From contig NZ_WUQZ01000027.1 of the NCBI RefSeq assembly GCF_009829075.1, positions 1-41,170 of the forward strand: 41,170 nucleotides of DNA. The letters are read 5' to 3'. The position numbers and the translations under genes are program-made. Below are positions 27,601 through 36,779 of the stretch, piece after piece. Positions within the stretch are counted from its first letter, which is position 1. The number at the start of each line of letters is the position of its first letter. The stretch comes from Sphingobacterium composti. GTDB lineage: Bacteria > Bacteroidota > Bacteroidia > Sphingobacteriales > Sphingobacteriaceae. The notes beneath the pieces were generated by a model, which did not search any database, had not been told where the DNA came from, and saw only the letters and a program-made list of their open reading frames with translations.

Positions 27601-28338
27601 ATTTGGACTTTAGTTCGTGCGGAAGGAGCTCCTTTACAAGGAAATGCTCAACGAGGATTATATTCGCTTCAGTTTGATGGTTTGAATCCTCAATATGGAT
27701 ATCCTACATATATAGGTACATTTGGAGAGCGTAATGAAACCGATATTTGGTTACAAGATACTGATATTGATTATTTAAAATATCATGGTCCGACAGACCC
27801 AACTTTTACAGGAGGTTTCTATAATCAATTTTCTTATAAAAACTTCAGTTTGTCTGCATTATTTACGTTTGCAAAAGGAAATTATGTAAGACTTCAACCA
27901 ACGATTTCAGATAGTTATGATGATATGACAGCTATGTCTAGAGATATTGTCAATAGATGGATAACTCCGGGAGACGAGGCAATAACAAATATTCCTGCCA
28001 TCTTGGATAGGTTTGACTCAGAGAATAGAATAGTATCGTCAACTGGTAAGGTAATGAGTCCTAGATATCCTTATAATGCTTATAACTATTCTACTGAAAG
28101 AATAGCCAAAGGTGACTTTATTAGGTTTAAAAATATAAGTTTACGATACCAATTACCAAATAGTTTTGTTGAAAGATTTAAAGTAGCTAACGCCCAATTA
28201 GCATTTGTAGGGAATAATATTTTACTACTTTATTCTGATAAAAAGCTAAATGGTGCGGATCCGGAGTTCTTTAACAACGGGGGGGTAGCCATGCCTATCC
28301 CTAAACAATATACACTTTCGCTAAAAGTTGGTTTTTAA
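24625..28338 (+). CDS. SusC-family TonB-linked receptor with STN signalling domain
   Basis: An outer-membrane import channel of 1,237 aa. After an extended N-terminus and signal peptide (to about residue 50, KTSA) comes an STN domain (ISLQARNEKLDEVFKSITTQ onward, ~52-125), the module by which SusC/FecA-type receptors contact FecR. Next are a carboxypeptidase-regulatory-like domain (ASGTVVDENGNPISNASVIL, ~140-210), the TonB-box region EEVNVVATGYQ, the plug with KIRVRGATSLSGDNKPLWVVDG and ILKDAAATAMYGARAMNGVI, and the barrel ending in LKVGF. It is first in an operon with susD (11-base gap), a metallohydrolase lipoprotein and a DUF4302 lipoprotein. A later Met at residue 30 is possible but would shorten the signal peptide. 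Confidence 0.95.
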   Translation: MLNLKKCMNNNCLREKVNKPFLLRKTIFYMKVVLLILITSLQLVAAKTSAQRISLQARNEKLDEVFKSITTQSNFKFLYNDEVITKHPRVSLEVKNEPLDAVLSKLLPKGLFEYKIVSNTILVNVVSKAANETTIVQTKASGTVVDENGNPISNASVILVGSSTVVVSDKDGKFQIQANVGNTLEARYVGYQSARVTVSSLNNIRIVLRSDASTNIEEVNVVATGYQNIDRKLFTGATTKVNAKDAERNGVPDISRMLEGQAAGVSVQNVSGTFGAAPKIRVRGATSLSGDNKPLWVVDGIILEDVVNISNEALSTGDASTLIGSSVAGLNPDDIESFTILKDAAATAMYGARAMNGVIVVNTKKGRNTNGKPIVSYTSNFTTYIKPTYNEFDIMNSAEQISVLLEMENKGYYSHSNVANAKDGGIFFKMYNQMYDYDPNSDSFTLKNTKQERLNFLSRYAKANTDWFDVLFKNSLLQEHSASVTTGGERSQSYFSTSFLNDSGMTLGDNVKRYTMNTRNNFKLSDKFSVEFLVNGSIRDQQTPGTLTRQSDPVYGKYSRDFDINPYSYALNTSRLVTPYDENGNLEFFTRNYAPFNILNELENNFLKLNMLDLKAQGGIKYKFLPYLTYSADGSYRYAKSERQHHVQEYSNMAQAYRANANPTVNNGNFFLYDDPDFPNEPSIVVLPEGGFYNTTLNNIKNYYFRHNLEFDHTYNEDHRLNVFGSMELRYTDRQYTDYDGVGYQYDNGGLVNSNYKFFKRASEAGNPYFGMGYSKDRFAAYAIRAAYAFKNKYSVNSTFRYDGSNLMGKSRTARWLPTWNVSGAWDIDQEKFFEPIRLILSGARIRSTYGLTASMGSANNSAAVFYSTIARRPYDNEKESLIYNASLENSGLTWEKLYEFNIGTDLSFFNKIDVTADYYTRNIFDLIGTIRTSGIGGEYQKIANYGTMKAHGFELTVAGNPISRQDGFKWRTQFNFGINKNEVTRLDVNQNIWTLVRAEGAPLQGNAQRGLYSLQFDGLNPQYGYPTYIGTFGERNETDIWLQDTDIDYLKYHGPTDPTFTGGFYNQFSYKNFSLSALFTFAKGNYVRLQPTISDSYDDMTAMSRDIVNRWITPGDEAITNIPAILDRFDSENRIVSSTGKVMSPRYPYNAYNYSTERIAKGDFIRFKNISLRYQLPNSFVERFKVANAQLAFVGNNILLLYSDKKLNGADPEFFNNGGVAMPIPKQYTLSLKVGF

Positions 28339-28349
28339 TATTATGAGAT

Positions 28350-29831
28350 ATGAAAAGAACAAATAAATATATATATTCTATAATTATAACATCTAGCTTA
28401 ATCTTTACTGCATGTAATAAATATTTAGATGTTTATCCGGATATGCGTACGGATATTAATACAGTAGAAAAAGTTGCGCAATTAGTAGGTTCAGCGTATC
28501 CTCAAGCTGATTATATTGCTATGGCCGAAACTTACTCTGACAATGCAATAGACAAAGGTCCTTCGGTTGGTCACAATGATGAACCATTTGTTAGTCTTTA
28601 TTATTGGAAAGATATAAGTGACGATGGAACTAATACTCCTTCTAACTATTGGCAAGCCTGTTATGAGGCGATTAATCATGCAAATCAGGCTCTTAAAGCT
28701 ATTGAGGATAATAAATTGGGAGACGAAGTCTTGCCTTATAAGGGAGAGGCTCTGATTGCAAGAGCTTATTCGCATTTTATGTTAGTAACCTTTTTTGCTA
28801 AGGCCTACGAGATTGGAGGAGTCAATGATTCTCCAGGAATTCCTTATATTACTGAGCCAGAGAATGTGGTGCTTGCACAATATAATAGGGGTACAGTAGC
28901 TTCTGTTTATGCAGCGATTGAGAAAGATTTGGTGGAGGGAATAGCTTTACTTCCTGGTGGTGTGTGGAAGGTGCCTAAATATCACTTTACACCAGCTGCA
29001 GCTCATTTGTTTGCTTCTAGATTTTATTTATTCAAAGGAGATTGGAATAAGGTAGTAGAACATGCTAACGCAGCAGTTCCTAATGGTGACTATTTATCAT
29101 CTTTAAGACCATGGAATACTACAATTCGAAACTATACAGTCGAGGAATTTAGAACAGAATTAACTAAGTCTGATAAAAACTATAATGTATTATTGTCTAA
29201 TACCTATTCTACATATCAACGTAGTACTATTGGTGGTACAACTAGGTATGGTTTCGGTACAAATGTATTTCAAAATATATACAACGGTATAACTGCTACT
29301 GGAGCTCGTTTCTACAATATGGGGCTAAGTTGGTCCGATGGTAACTATACGACATATGTATTCAAAGAGTTTTGGTATGCAACTAGTACTGCAGGAGATA
29401 TAGGTCAGCCTTACATTATGCAGCCATTATTCATAGCTGATGAAGGACTTATGAATAGAGCAGAAGCATATGCACAGCTAGGTAATACAGCCGCAGCTTT
29501 AAAAGATTTAAATCAATTTGCTAGTGTAAGAATAGTGAATTATAATGCAACCAATCATGCTGTTACTGTTGAGAAATCTAAAGAGTTTTTTGAAGTTGAT
29601 ACTGATAGGGACGCTTTGGTACAAACGGTACTCCAATTTAAGCAGATTGGTTGGATGTGTGAAGGATTACGTTGGTTTGATATTTTAAGACATAGAATTC
29701 CTGTAGTACACAAGCACATCGCGACGGATGGAAGTGAATCCTTTGAGACTTTGGAGCCTGATGATAATAGGAGAATGTTTCAGATACCTCAAGACGCTGT
29801 AATAGCAGGTGTAGAGCTAAATCCTAGATAA
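28350..29831 (+). CDS. SusD-family lipoprotein
   Basis: A 493-aa surface lipoprotein that pairs with the preceding SusC. The signal peptide ends in lipobox FTAC (Cys22). It has the SusD opening NKYLDVYPDMRTDINTVEK, TPR-like helices (YWQACYEAINHANQALKAIE; GEALIARAYSHFMLVTFFAKAYE), a LFIADEGLMNRAEAYAQLGN segment, and the C-terminal CEGLRWFDILRHRIPVVH and RRMFQIPQDAVIAG. It is diverged from the SusD at 14376 and resembles the SusD type usually found with metallohydrolase and DUF4302 partners. Operon position: 11 bases after susC and 24 bases before the next gene. Confidence 0.93.
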   Translation: MKRTNKYIYSIIITSSLIFTACNKYLDVYPDMRTDINTVEKVAQLVGSAYPQADYIAMAETYSDNAIDKGPSVGHNDEPFVSLYYWKDISDDGTNTPSNYWQACYEAINHANQALKAIEDNKLGDEVLPYKGEALIARAYSHFMLVTFFAKAYEIGGVNDSPGIPYITEPENVVLAQYNRGTVASVYAAIEKDLVEGIALLPGGVWKVPKYHFTPAAAHLFASRFYLFKGDWNKVVEHANAAVPNGDYLSSLRPWNTTIRNYTVEEFRTELTKSDKNYNVLLSNTYSTYQRSTIGGTTRYGFGTNVFQNIYNGITATGARFYNMGLSWSDGNYTTYVFKEFWYATSTAGDIGQPYIMQPLFIADEGLMNRAEAYAQLGNTAAALKDLNQFASVRIVNYNATNHAVTVEKSKEFFEVDTDRDALVQTVLQFKQIGWMCEGLRWFDILRHRIPVVHKHIATDGSESFETLEPDDNRRMFQIPQDAVIAGVELNPR

Positions 29832-29855
29832 TAATTTATAATTAAATTTAAAGAT

Positions 29856-31274
29856 ATGAAAAAGATAGTTTCTTTTTTTCTGATAGTAGTGTCGGTTTTT
29901 GGAATATTGAGCTGTTCAAAAAGTGATGAACATCTTGAAGTAGATTTATCAAAGTATAACTCCGACATTACTGTAGAGAATGATATTGACAAATGGTTAT
30001 CTGAAACTTTTGTCAATCCATATAATATTGAAGTCATTTATCGTTTAGAGAGAAATTTCACTAATGTTGCAAGAGATATATCCCCAGTAGGGCTTGAAAA
30101 AGTAGAGCCAATGATGAATGCGGTTTTGAAGACTTTTCTGCAAACTTACGAAGAAGTCGCAGGATCAGCCTTTATAAAGAAATATACTCCTAAGCAATTT
30201 GTATTATATGGGTCTCCATCATATAATGATAATGGGTCTATTACATTAGGTACTGCAGATAATGGGAGACGTATTGTTTTGTACGAATTAAATAGTTTGA
30301 ATTTTAATAATCCTAACCAAGTTAAAAGACCAATTCGTACCATCCATCATGAATTTGCACATATTTTAAATCAAAATATTGTAATTCCTCCTTCATTTGA
30401 ACAAATTTCAAAAAGAGATTATACAGCAGATTGGACAGGTGCCGCTAATACTCCTGCAGTAGCAAAATCATTAGGATTTATTTCTCAGTATGCGCGAAGT
30501 TCATTTGGTGAGGATTTTGCTGAGATGGTTGCATTTTTACTGGTCGAAGGTCAGGTGTTCTTTGATAATTATTGTGCTACAACAACAATTGAGGCGGCGA
30601 ATGCGCTTAGAGAAAAAGAAAAGTTGGTCATAGCATATTATAAAGATTATTTTGGCATTGATTTTAAAATCCTACAAGCAACTGTTCAGAAATCATTGAA
30701 GGATAACTATAATGCTGTTGAACCTGAGGATAATACACAGTCTATACTTAATCTCATATTAAATAATAAGTTGAATAATATAAAATTTGACCCAACCTCA
30801 GATATTTTTAAAGAACACGGGATATCTAAAGATTTTGAAAAAGTATGGAAAAATTACGTAACAGCAGTATCTACTCAAGATTCAGTGCCATTGCGGAGAT
30901 TTCCGCAGACACTATCTCTTATGTTTTCATCTAGTACTAGAATGGTTCTGAGAGTTGAATATTTAAATGCTAATAATGTGTTAGTGAATGCAGATTATAA
31001 TTTTGATTTTATAATTGATCCGCTTGCAAATGAAATCAAATTCTCTAAATCACTACCAGAAGGTACAACCACAGCTCATAATAACGGAGCAGTGATTAGT
31101 TTAAAACCATCATTTGAAAAATATTTGTTGCCATATTTTACAAATAGGGTTTTTACTATGGAATGGCTTCCTAAGACTATTTCTTCTACAGATCCTTTAT
31201 TTAGGACTTTGGGAGGGTTTTCTGAAAAAGGATCCACAACTAATTTTTATTATGGACCTATAGTGTTGAAATAA
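29856..31274 (+). CDS. Substrate import-associated zinc metallohydrolase lipoprotein
   Basis: This 472-aa lipoprotein (lipobox ILSC, Cys20) carries HEFAH at residues 165-169, a classic HExxH zinc site, preceded by RTIHHEFAHILNQN. A likely third ligand lies in FGEDFAEMVAF (Glu219 or Glu223), the spacing of gluzincins. It fits the family annotated as substrate import-associated zinc metallohydrolase lipoprotein (LP_HExxH_w_TonB), which travels with SusC/SusD pairs. The C-terminal third contains a DUF4302-like beta-rich region (SLMFSSSTRMVLRVEYLNANN) and may bind ligand. It probably acts at the cell surface, perhaps trimming a peptide before import; substrate and activity are inference. It precedes the DUF4302 gene by 4 bases. 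Confidence 0.9.
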   Translation: MKKIVSFFLIVVSVFGILSCSKSDEHLEVDLSKYNSDITVENDIDKWLSETFVNPYNIEVIYRLERNFTNVARDISPVGLEKVEPMMNAVLKTFLQTYEEVAGSAFIKKYTPKQFVLYGSPSYNDNGSITLGTADNGRRIVLYELNSLNFNNPNQVKRPIRTIHHEFAHILNQNIVIPPSFEQISKRDYTADWTGAANTPAVAKSLGFISQYARSSFGEDFAEMVAFLLVEGQVFFDNYCATTTIEAANALREKEKLVIAYYKDYFGIDFKILQATVQKSLKDNYNAVEPEDNTQSILNLILNNKLNNIKFDPTSDIFKEHGISKDFEKVWKNYVTAVSTQDSVPLRRFPQTLSLMFSSSTRMVLRVEYLNANNVLVNADYNFDFIIDPLANEIKFSKSLPEGTTTAHNNGAVISLKPSFEKYLLPYFTNRVFTMEWLPKTISSTDPLFRTLGGFSEKGSTTNFYYGPIVLK

Positions 31275-31278
31275 TAGT

Positions 31279-32604
31279 ATGAGAAAGATATTAATAATGC
31301 TTATTACTGCGGCAATAGTTGTTGGTTGCAGTAAACAAGAGACCGAGTTGATTTTCAACTCAACGCCAGAAGAAAGGATGAATCAATCTCTCGCTGAACT
31401 GAAATCTACATTAGTTAATGCGCCTAATGGATGGATAGTAGGCATGGAGACAGGTACTAAGGGTGGATATGGATTCTACATGGATTTTTCTGAGGATGAC
31501 AATGTCACAATGTATAGTGATGTGAACGAAGGTTCGAGATCAGTGTCGAAAAATTCCACTTACAGAATTAAGTGGGGTACGACTGCATCGTTGATCTTTG
31601 ACTCTTATAGTTATATCTCACTTTTACAAGATCCCCAGCCTTCTGTTGCAGGAGGCGTTGCTGGTAAAGGGTTTCAAAGTGATTTGGAGTTTAATTTGAA
31701 TCGAATTTCTGGGGATTCTATGATTTTTAGTGGAAAGAAATATAATAATCAACTAATTTTGGTTAAAGCTTCGGAATATGAGAAAAGTGGATACTTAAAT
31801 GAAAAATTTCCAGAAGATATTAAGATAATTAATGAATATCTTAATAATGGAATACCAGTAGTTAAAGTAGGGGATGTTGAAACTGAAATTAGTATAAATA
31901 GCGATAAAAAAGTTTTCAGTTTAGTAGGATTAATTGATAATGAAGTTGTAGGCGTAGATATTAAATATTTTAATATTATAGGAGAAAGTATTGGATTTAT
32001 TAAACCTATTGCATATAATAATGAGTATTTTACTGCAATAGTTAAAGAGGAGTCAGGGTACAAATTATTAACTCAAAGTGGTATGAAATTTGATATTTAT
32101 AAATCAGATAATTATATATTACCTCCTGCATATAAGTTGGGATCCGCAATTTCAAAAATGACAGTTCCAGGTGCATTTGATAATTCCGAAAATTTGCCAG
32201 CAAAAACATGGTCATCATCGTTCGCAGTTGATTGGATTAATTATAATGTTTTGGCTAAGACATCCGGATATAATTTAGTTACTGGCACAACTACTCATAC
32301 ATTCGTACCTGTAAGAAACGAAATCTCCGTTACTACAACTATTTTTCAAAATACTTCTCCATTTACTGCCACCTATGCTTATAAGTACTCATTGGACAAT
32401 GATAGGGGAATAATAAAATTTACATCGATATCTGCCGTAAATGGAAATGGTGGTATAATCGTTCCTTATATGGAAGACAGTTTTTTTGCTAATATGAAAG
32501 ATAAAGAATTTAATCTATCATATATAAAGGATGAAAAATTTGGTAATGCTATTCAATTTACTAGAGTAGACGATCCCAATTATTTTTTCACATGGTTCTA
32601 TTAA
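31279..32604 (+). CDS. DUF4302-type lipoprotein
   Basis: This 441-aa lipoprotein (lipobox VVGC, Cys17) belongs to the DUF4302 group. The group's opening LAELKSTLVNAPNGWIVGMETG and GGYGFYMDFSEDDNVTMYSD is seen at residues ~38-77. The rest is beta-rich, with alternating hydrophobic strands and no catalytic motif. Its function is unknown; the consistent position after SusC, SusD and the HExxH lipoprotein suggests an extra surface subunit that captures the substrate or holds it for cleavage. It is the last gene of the operon, 4 bases after the metallohydrolase, with a terminator 11 bases downstream. Base composition is even more AT-rich than that of its neighbours. Confidence 0.87.
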   Translation: MRKILIMLITAAIVVGCSKQETELIFNSTPEERMNQSLAELKSTLVNAPNGWIVGMETGTKGGYGFYMDFSEDDNVTMYSDVNEGSRSVSKNSTYRIKWGTTASLIFDSYSYISLLQDPQPSVAGGVAGKGFQSDLEFNLNRISGDSMIFSGKKYNNQLILVKASEYEKSGYLNEKFPEDIKIINEYLNNGIPVVKVGDVETEISINSDKKVFSLVGLIDNEVVGVDIKYFNIIGESIGFIKPIAYNNEYFTAIVKEESGYKLLTQSGMKFDIYKSDNYILPPAYKLGSAISKMTVPGAFDNSENLPAKTWSSSFAVDWINYNVLAKTSGYNLVTGTTTHTFVPVRNEISVTTTIFQNTSPFTATYAYKYSLDNDRGIIKFTSISAVNGNGGIIVPYMEDSFFANMKDKEFNLSYIKDEKFGNAIQFTRVDDPNYFFTWFY

Positions 32605-32614
32605 TCATTTATAT

Positions 32615-32662
32615 AAAAAATACAAAGGGTAGTAATTTTTAAATTCTACCCTTTGTTTTATG
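32615..32662 (+). terminator. Terminator of the import operon
   Basis: A long stem, ACAAAGGGTAG on the left and CTACCCTTTGT on the right, is extended by AATTT/AAATT with one bulge and followed by TTTT. It closes the susC-DUF4302 transcript. A second small hairpin (32665-32684) follows; the rest of the gap to 32825 shows nothing recognisable. Confidence 0.85.
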
Positions 32663-32825
32663 ATTGTCCGCTTTTTGGACAAATGGATCGTATTACAGGG
32701 TAAGTGCTTGATGTTGAGTCAAAGCAACCTCTGTTCAATGCTAATTGAGAGTTTTATTGGATATCGAACATACTGAGATAGCTAATCTTATCAGTGGTAA
32801 GATATAATTTCAATACATAACACAC

Positions 32826-33569
32826 CTACTCCGGCACCGAATAATGATTCAAATATCGGACAATGCTATTGGCTCGAGAGTTAATATAATTTGAGGGTCT
32901 TCGTGCATCCCATTTGCGTGGATTAGGAAGGATTGCAATGATTAGTGCCGCTTCCTTTTTAGTTAGGCTTTTACCAGATTTGCCAAAATAATATTGAGCA
33001 GCAGCCTCTGCGCCGTAAACACCTTGTCCCATTTCAATAACATTTAGATAGACTTCTAATATTCTCTTTTTAGACCAAAAAATCTCGATAAGTACAGTGA
33101 AGTAAGTTTCTAAACCTTTACGTATCCAAGAACGTTGAGGCCACAGAAAAACATTCTTAGCAGTTTGTTGTGAAATAGTAGAACCTCCACGTAGTGGTTT
33201 GCCGTCTTTATTTTTTTCGAAAGCTTCCATAATAGCTTTGGTATCAAAGCCATTGTGCGTCATGAAATGCGCATCTTCACCCGCTAAAGCAGCCTTTTTC
33301 AAATTTGTGGAAAGTTCGTCATAGTCTAACCAATCTTTCTCTATTTTAAACCCCTTGCCAGCAGCCTTCCATTCAAAGCCACGCTTTATCATTAGATATG
33401 TCACAGGAGGATTTATAAAACGTAAGGCTATCACCCAAAAAATAGTTATCGTAAAAAATCCTATTATAATTCTTAAAGTCCATTTAGCGGCTAATTTAAG
33501 CCAATTTTTGGATGGTGATTTTCGAGTATTTGTTCTTTTCCGGGAAGTTGTGTTTCTTTTAATAGCCAT
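32826..33569 (-). CDS. mtgA: Monofunctional peptidoglycan glycosyltransferase
   Basis: MtgA polymerises lipid II into glycan strands without cross-linking. The 247-aa protein has a basic N-terminus, one membrane anchor (~30-52) and a single GT51 domain. The catalytic Glu lies in GEDAHFMTHNGFD, followed by RGGSTISQQTAKNVFLWPQRSWIRK and ILEVYLNVIEMGQGVYGAEAAAQYYF. No transpeptidase domain follows, which separates it from the PBP1a at 5388. The stop lies in an isolated region facing the import operon. A -7 box stands 26 bases upstream of the start. Confidence 0.96.
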   Translation of the reverse strand: MAIKRNTTSRKRTNTRKSPSKNWLKLAAKWTLRIIIGFFTITIFWVIALRFINPPVTYLMIKRGFEWKAAGKGFKIEKDWLDYDELSTNLKKAALAGEDAHFMTHNGFDTKAIMEAFEKNKDGKPLRGGSTISQQTAKNVFLWPQRSWIRKGLETYFTVLIEIFWSKKRILEVYLNVIEMGQGVYGAEAAAQYYFGKSGKSLTKKEAALIIAILPNPRKWDARRPSNYINSRANSIVRYLNHYSVPE

Positions 33570-33594
33570 GACTATTTGATACGGTATTTTGATG

Positions 33595-33602
33595 CAAACC
33601 TA
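33595..33602 (-). promoter_or_regulatory. -7 box of mtgA
   Basis: The minus strand reads TAGGTTTG, matching TAnnTTTG, 26 bases upstream of the start. The -33 element is uncertain. Confidence 0.5.
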
Positions 33603-33696
33603 AATAAAAAATTACAATATGAATAAGCAATAATTCAATGTTTAAGACATATTTATGTGTAATAAAATTAGCTATCTTTATATAAAACGAGATAAT

Positions 33697-34059
33697 ATGA
33701 AAGATACCAGCCACCACGACGACAAAATAGCAAAAATGACTTTTGCGTCCGTTTATCCACATTATGTGACTAAAGTTGAGAAAAAGGAGAGGTCGAAAGC
33801 AGAATTGCATGAAGTGATTAGTTGGTTGACGGGTTTTTCAGAACAACAAATACAACAACATATAGACAATAAATCCACTTTTGAAGATTTTTTTGCGTCC
33901 GCAATCTTACATCCAAACGCTCATCTTATTACAGGTAGTATATGTGGCTATAAAATTCAAGAAATTACCAATCCATTAACACAACAAGTTCGGTACCTGG
34001 ATAAATTAGTGGATGAATTAGCTAAAGGCAAAAAAATGGATAAAATTCTAAGAAAATAG
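33697..34059 (+). CDS. DUF2200-family protein
   Basis: This 120-aa cytosolic protein matches the DUF2200 group, with KMTFASVYPHYVTKVEKKERSK (~13-34), a helical EVISWLTGF segment, TFEDFFASA, LITGSICGYKIQEI, and the closing YLDKLVDELAKGKKMDKILR. The function of the family is unknown. The frame is open to an ATG at 33655, but the 14 extra residues are not family sequence, so I start at 33697. The gene diverges from mtgA and lies 113 bases before mutS. A near-match to the -7 box (TATCTTTA, about 33674) could drive it. Confidence 0.88.
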   Translation: MKDTSHHDDKIAKMTFASVYPHYVTKVEKKERSKAELHEVISWLTGFSEQQIQQHIDNKSTFEDFFASAILHPNAHLITGSICGYKIQEITNPLTQQVRYLDKLVDELAKGKKMDKILRK

Positions 34060-34172
34060 ATAAGTTTATATGTTTGTTTTGTGTGATTTTAGTCAAAAAC
34101 TAAGGTTTATTAGTCCTTGTCAAATCACTGCATTTATCTTAATTTTACAACTCAACTAAAATTTATTTTCCA

Positions 34173-36779
34173 TTGGCAAAGGCAAAGAAAGAAACTCCTC
34201 TAATGCAGCAATATAATAGCATTAAAGCTAAATATCCAGGTGCATTATTGTTATTTCGTGTAGGTGATTTTTATGAAACGTTTGGTGAAGATGCGATTAA
34301 AGCTGCCGGAATATTGGGGATTGTCCAAACCAAAAGAGGAAATGGTACAGAGTCCGAGACCGCCTTGGCGGGATTTCCCCATCATTCACTCGAAACTTAC
34401 TTGCCAAAATTGGTCCGTGCAGGCTGTCGTGTAGCCATATGTGACCAATTGGAAGACCCTAAACAAACTAAGACTATTGTAAAACGTGGAGTTACAGAGT
34501 TAGTGACGCCTGGTGTTTCATACAATGATAATATCGTACAACAAAAGTCAAACAATTACTTAGCGTCTATTTATTTTGAAAAAAGCATCGTTGGAATTTC
34601 TTTCTTAGATATTTCTACAGGCGAATTTTTAGTGGCGCAGGGAGGTGTGAATTATATTGACAAATTGCTTCAAGGCTTCAAACCGACAGAAGTAATTATG
34701 CCGCGCAAACAGTCCAAAGAGTTTCTCGAGCAGTTTGGTTCGTCCTATTATACATATTTTCTAGACGAATGGCCATATTCTGGCGATTATGCCAATGAAA
34801 ATTTGCTCAAACATTTTGAGGTAAATTCGTTGAAGGGTTTTGGTATCGACCGTATGCCGACGGGGATTGTTGCTGCGGGGGTTGCGCTTCATTATCTCAA
34901 TGAAACAGAACACCGCAATTTGCAACACATTTCGAATATTTCTCGAATAGAGGAAGACCGATTTATGTGGTTGGATCGATTCACCATTCGCAATTTAGAA
35001 TTGATAGGTTCAGCAAATGAAAATGCAATTACACTTTCGGATGTGCTGGACGAGACTGCTTCGCCAATGGGAGCGCGTCTATTAAAGCGTTGGATTGTTA
35101 TGCCACTCAAAGATCGCAAATCTATTCAAGAGCGATTGAATGTAGTAGATTATTTTTATCAGAATCGTGATTTGCGTGATGACCTCATTCGAGAAATAAA
35201 ACAAGTGGGTGATCTAGAGCGTTTGATTTCTAAGATAGGATTATTAAAAGCTAATCCACGTGAAATAATCCAGTTGAAACGTTCCCTCTATGCTACTGAA
35301 AAGTTGAAGCAATTGACGAATGTTCAAGAGTCAGAGGCTTTGCGTATGATTTCTGAGCAATTGAATGCTTGTGCTATCATTCGTGAGAAAATAGAAAACA
35401 CTATTCAGGCTGAACCTCCCGTTTTACTCCACAAAGGTAATGTGATAGCAGATGGTGTAGATGAAGATTTAGATAAGTTGCGTAAGATAGCGTTTGGAGG
35501 AAAAGATTATCTAGTCGAAATACAAAAACGTGAAGCAGAGGCAACAGGTATTCCATCTTTAAAAATAGCATTCAACAATGTCTTTGGGTATTATTTGGAA
35601 GTGACTAATACGCATAGAGACAAAGTTCCAGAAAGCTGGATTCGCAAGCAAACGCTTGTCAATGCCGAACGATATATCACGGAAGAGCTTAAAGAATACG
35701 AAGAACAAATCTTAGGCGCAGAAGAGAAAATTCAGGTAATTGAAAATAGAATTTACAGTGAATTGCTGGTTTCGATTGCCGAGTATATAAAGCCTATTCA
35801 GCTGAATGCACAGTTAATAGCTAAGTTGGATGTGCTTTTAAACTTTGCAACTATTGCGGAGAAAAATTATTACACAAAACCAGAAATTTCAGATTCTAAA
35901 ATATTAGATATCAAAGGAGGTCGTCACCCCGTAATTGAGAAAAATCTTCCAATAGGAGAGGAATATATTACGAATGACACGTATTTAGATCCTGAATCTC
36001 AACAAATCATTATTATCACTGGTCCGAATATGGCGGGTAAGTCGGCACTTTTGCGCCAGACAGGCTTAATCGTGTTGATGTCTCAAATCGGGTCATTCGT
36101 GCCAGCAAAGGAAGCACACATCGGATTGGTAGATAAGATTTTTACACGTGTGGGCGCATCGGATAATTTGTCCTCTGGCGAATCTACTTTCATGGTGGAG
36201 ATGAATGAGACGGCAAGTATTATGAATAATTTGTCTGACCGTTCATTAATCTTATTAGACGAAATTGGTCGTGGAACGAGTACCTACGATGGTATTTCTA
36301 TCGCGTGGGCTATTGCAGAGTTTCTGCACAATCATCCATCGGCTAGAGCCAAAACCTTATTTGCGACACATTACCACGAATTGAATGAGTTGAATAATTC
36401 GATGCCACGCATCAAAAACTATAATGTGACGGTGAAAGAAGTCAATAATAAAGTGATTTTCTTACGCAAACTAATGCCAGGCGGCTCAGAACATAGTTTT
36501 GGTATTCACGTAGCTAAATTAGCAGGAATGCCTCCAAAATTGATTGGTCGAGCTTCTGAAATTCTCAAACGTCTGGAGCAAGAGCGTACTGGTGGAGAGA
36601 AAATAAAAGACAGCATGCGTAAAATCCAAAAGCAAGCACACCAATTGCAAATGTTTGCTATCGACGACCCTGTCTTAGAGAAAATTCGAGACATGCTGAA
36701 TAATTTAGATGTGAATTCACTTACACCCGTGGAGGCTTTGATGAAGTTAGATGAGATTCAGCGCGTGCTTAAGAGTTAA
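34173..36779 (+). CDS. mutS: DNA mismatch repair protein MutS
   Basis: MutS recognises mismatches and starts their repair. The 868-aa protein shows the mismatch-binding domain I ([33 protein letters not shown], with the conserved F-x-E mismatch contact at FYE), the connector, core and clamp domains, and the ATPase with Walker [10 protein letters not shown] (617-625) and [16 protein letters not shown]-terminal tail follows. The start is a TTG at 34173: an in-frame TAA lies upstream with no ATG between, and the next ATG (34203) would cut into the conserved N-terminal motif. TTG initiation may limit expression. Its stop overlaps that of the converging gene by 4 bases. Confidence 0.97.
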   Translation: MAKAKKETPLMQQYNSIKAKYPGALLLFRVGDFYETFGEDAIKAAGILGIVQTKRGNGTESETALAGFPHHSLETYLPKLVRAGCRVAICDQLEDPKQTKTIVKRGVTELVTPGVSYNDNIVQQKSNNYLASIYFEKSIVGISFLDISTGEFLVAQGGVNYIDKLLQGFKPTEVIMPRKQSKEFLEQFGSSYYTYFLDEWPYSGDYANENLLKHFEVNSLKGFGIDRMPTGIVAAGVALHYLNETEHRNLQHISNISRIEEDRFMWLDRFTIRNLELIGSANENAITLSDVLDETASPMGARLLKRWIVMPLKDRKSIQERLNVVDYFYQNRDLRDDLIREIKQVGDLERLISKIGLLKANPREIIQLKRSLYATEKLKQLTNVQESEALRMISEQLNACAIIREKIENTIQAEPPVLLHKGNVIADGVDEDLDKLRKIAFGGKDYLVEIQKREAEATGIPSLKIAFNNVFGYYLEVTNTHRDKVPESWIRKQTLVNAERYITEELKEYEEQILGAEEKIQVIENRIYSELLVSIAEYIKPIQLNAQLIAKLDVLLNFATIAEKNYYTKPEISDSKILDIKGGRHPVIEKNLPIGEEYITNDTYLDPESQQIIIITGPNMAGKSALLRQTGLIVLMSQIGSFVPAKEAHIGLVDKIFTRVGASDNLSSGESTFMVEMNETASIMNNLSDRSLILLDEIGRGTSTYDGISIAWAIAEFLHNHPSARAKTLFATHYHELNELNNSMPRIKNYNVTVKEVNNKVIFLRKLMPGGSEHSFGIHVAKLAGMPPKLIGRASEILKRLEQERTGGEKIKDSMRKIQKQAHQLQMFAIDDPVLEKIRDMLNNLDVNSLTPVEALMKLDEIQRVLKS

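Noticed and set aside
31749..32063. Minus-strand open frame of 104 codons inside the DUF4302 gene
   Set aside because: It is explained by the coding strand's composition; the low-complexity translation lacks domains.
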